DNA of 64,000 nucleotides from contig NZ_CP077079.1 of assembly GCF_019139815.1 (NCBI RefSeq), positions 4,650,001-4,714,000 of the forward strand, given 5' to 3'. The position numbers and the translations under genes are program-made. Under the pieces are notes generated by a model. The model was given only the letters and a program-made list of their open reading frames with translations, searched no databases and had not been told where the DNA came from. Below are positions 63,246 through 64,000 of the stretch, piece after piece; within the stretch, counting starts at the first letter, position 1; each line of letters begins with the position of its first letter. The DNA is from Pseudomonas asgharzadehiana (GTDB lineage Bacteria > Pseudomonadota > Gammaproteobacteria > Pseudomonadales > Pseudomonadaceae).

Positions 63246-64000
63246 ATGACCGACGCCGCTCAAGCGCCCTTGCGCCCGCTGGCCGACACGTCCCCCTCGG
63301 CCATCGTCGCAGGCTTTATCGCCATGATGACCGGCTACACCAGCTCTCTGGTGCTGATGTTCCAGGCCGGCCAGGCCGCCGGCTTGACCACGGCGCAGAT
63401 TTCGTCGTGGATCTGGGCGATTTCCATCGGTATGGCGGTGTGCAGCATCGGCCTGTCCCTGCGTTATCGCACGCCCATTACCATCGCCTGGTCCACGCCG
63501 GGTGCCGCGCTATTGATCACCAGCCTGGGCGGCGTGACTTATGGCGAAGCCATCGGTGCCTACATCACCTGTGCGGTGCTGGTAACCATCTGCGGGCTGA
63601 CCGGCAGCTTTGAAAAACTGGTCAAGCGCATTCCGGCGTCGCTGGCGGCGGCCTTGCTCGCCGGCATTCTGTTCAAGATCGGCAGCGAGATTTTCGTCGC
63701 CGCGCAACATCGCACCGGCCTGGTGCTGGGAATGTTTTTCACTTACTTGATCATCAAGCGCCTGTCGCCGCGCTATGCGGTGCTGGCCGCGCTGGTGATC
63801 GGCACTGCACTGTCGGGTCTGATGGGGTTGCTGGATTTCAGCGGCTTTCACCTGGAAGTGGCAACGCCGGTATGGACCACGCCGCATTTTTCAGTGGCGG
63901 CGACCATCAGCATCGGCATTCCGCTGTTCGTGGTGGCGATGACCTCACAGAACATGCCGGGCGTCGCCGTGCTGCGGGCCGATGGCTACAACGTGCCGGC
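63246..64000 (+). CDS. BenE-family permease, N-terminal part
   Basis: The gene runs off the window; 251 residues are present. It is strongly hydrophobic with repeated helices and carries the BenE family segments SSWIWAISIGMAVCS, TIAWSTPGAALL and VAMTSQNMPGVAVLRADGY. BenE transports benzoate with protons, but relatives take other aromatic or nucleobase-like anions. Its place beside xdhABC-guaD and a GntR regulator makes a purine or related compound a plausible cargo; that is inference. AAGGA lies upstream of the ATG. Confidence 0.85.
   Translation, partial: MTDAAQAPLRPLADTSPSAIVAGFIAMMTGYTSSLVLMFQAGQAAGLTTAQISSWIWAISIGMAVCSIGLSLRYRTPITIAWSTPGAALLITSLGGVTYGEAIGAYITCAVLVTICGLTGSFEKLVKRIPASLAAALLAGILFKIGSEIFVAAQHRTGLVLGMFFTYLIIKRLSPRYAVLAALVIGTALSGLMGLLDFSGFHLEVATPVWTTPHFSVAATISIGIPLFVVAMTSQNMPGVAVLRADGYNVP

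Overview
The window is a 64-kb piece of a high-GC gammaproteobacterial chromosome. Gene content, gene order and protein sequences point to a fluorescent Pseudomonas (P. fluorescens group). The evidence is the block aer - two tandem cco operons - ccoGHIS - hemN - anr - apt - recR - ybaB - dnaX - ffs - ligA - zipA - smc - xdhABC - guaD, which as I recall follows the P. aeruginosa order, together with Pseudomonas-type REP/REPIN repeats between genes. No tRNA, CRISPR array, transposase, integrase or phage structural gene was seen.

Layout. 1-9 kb: the end of an outer-membrane porin gene, an ECF sigma/zinc-finger anti-sigma pair, a FabH-like ketoacyl synthase, the RNA helicase hrpA and aceK. 9.5-12.1 kb: a chemoreceptor and a DMT exporter. 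12.1-16.1 kb: rmd, gmd and wbpW (GDP-D-rhamnose synthesis from mannose-1-P), in gaps that look relatively AT-rich. 16.5-35 kb: an oxygen/redox block. It holds the aerotaxis receptor aer, two complete cbb3 oxidase operons (ccoNOQP1, ccoNOQP2), the assembly operon ccoGHIS with a DsbD_2/SafE-like membrane protein, hemN, anr and apt. Anr-type boxes (TTGAT-N4-ATCAA) precede ccoN2, ccoG and hemN but not ccoN1, so one oxidase looks constitutive and the other oxygen-controlled. The regulator gene lies in the same block.

35-43.6 kb: recR, a CurA-like reductase, ybaB, dnaX, a periplasmic solute-binding protein, a VOC protein, a DMT exporter with a divergent LysR gene, and a DUF2167 membrane protein. 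43.6-46.4 kb is the main accessory element: two tandem muramidase genes without signal peptides, the promoter-distal one followed at once by a gene for a small exported protein. This is the layout expected of an effector/immunity pair. 46.5-55.8 kb: the 4.5S RNA gene, a zinc metallopeptidase, ligA, zipA, smc and a GntR regulator. 56-64 kb: purine catabolism (xdhABC, guaD), a second GntR regulator and the start of a BenE-family permease that runs off the window.

The most interesting items are the muramidase/exported-protein cassette, an unknown 154-aa protein gene with a near-consensus FliA (sigma-28) promoter and a flagellin-like N-terminus, a palindrome shared by the ccoN2 and ccoG control regions that resembles RegA/RoxR sites, and a doubled operator overlapping the xdhA promoter.
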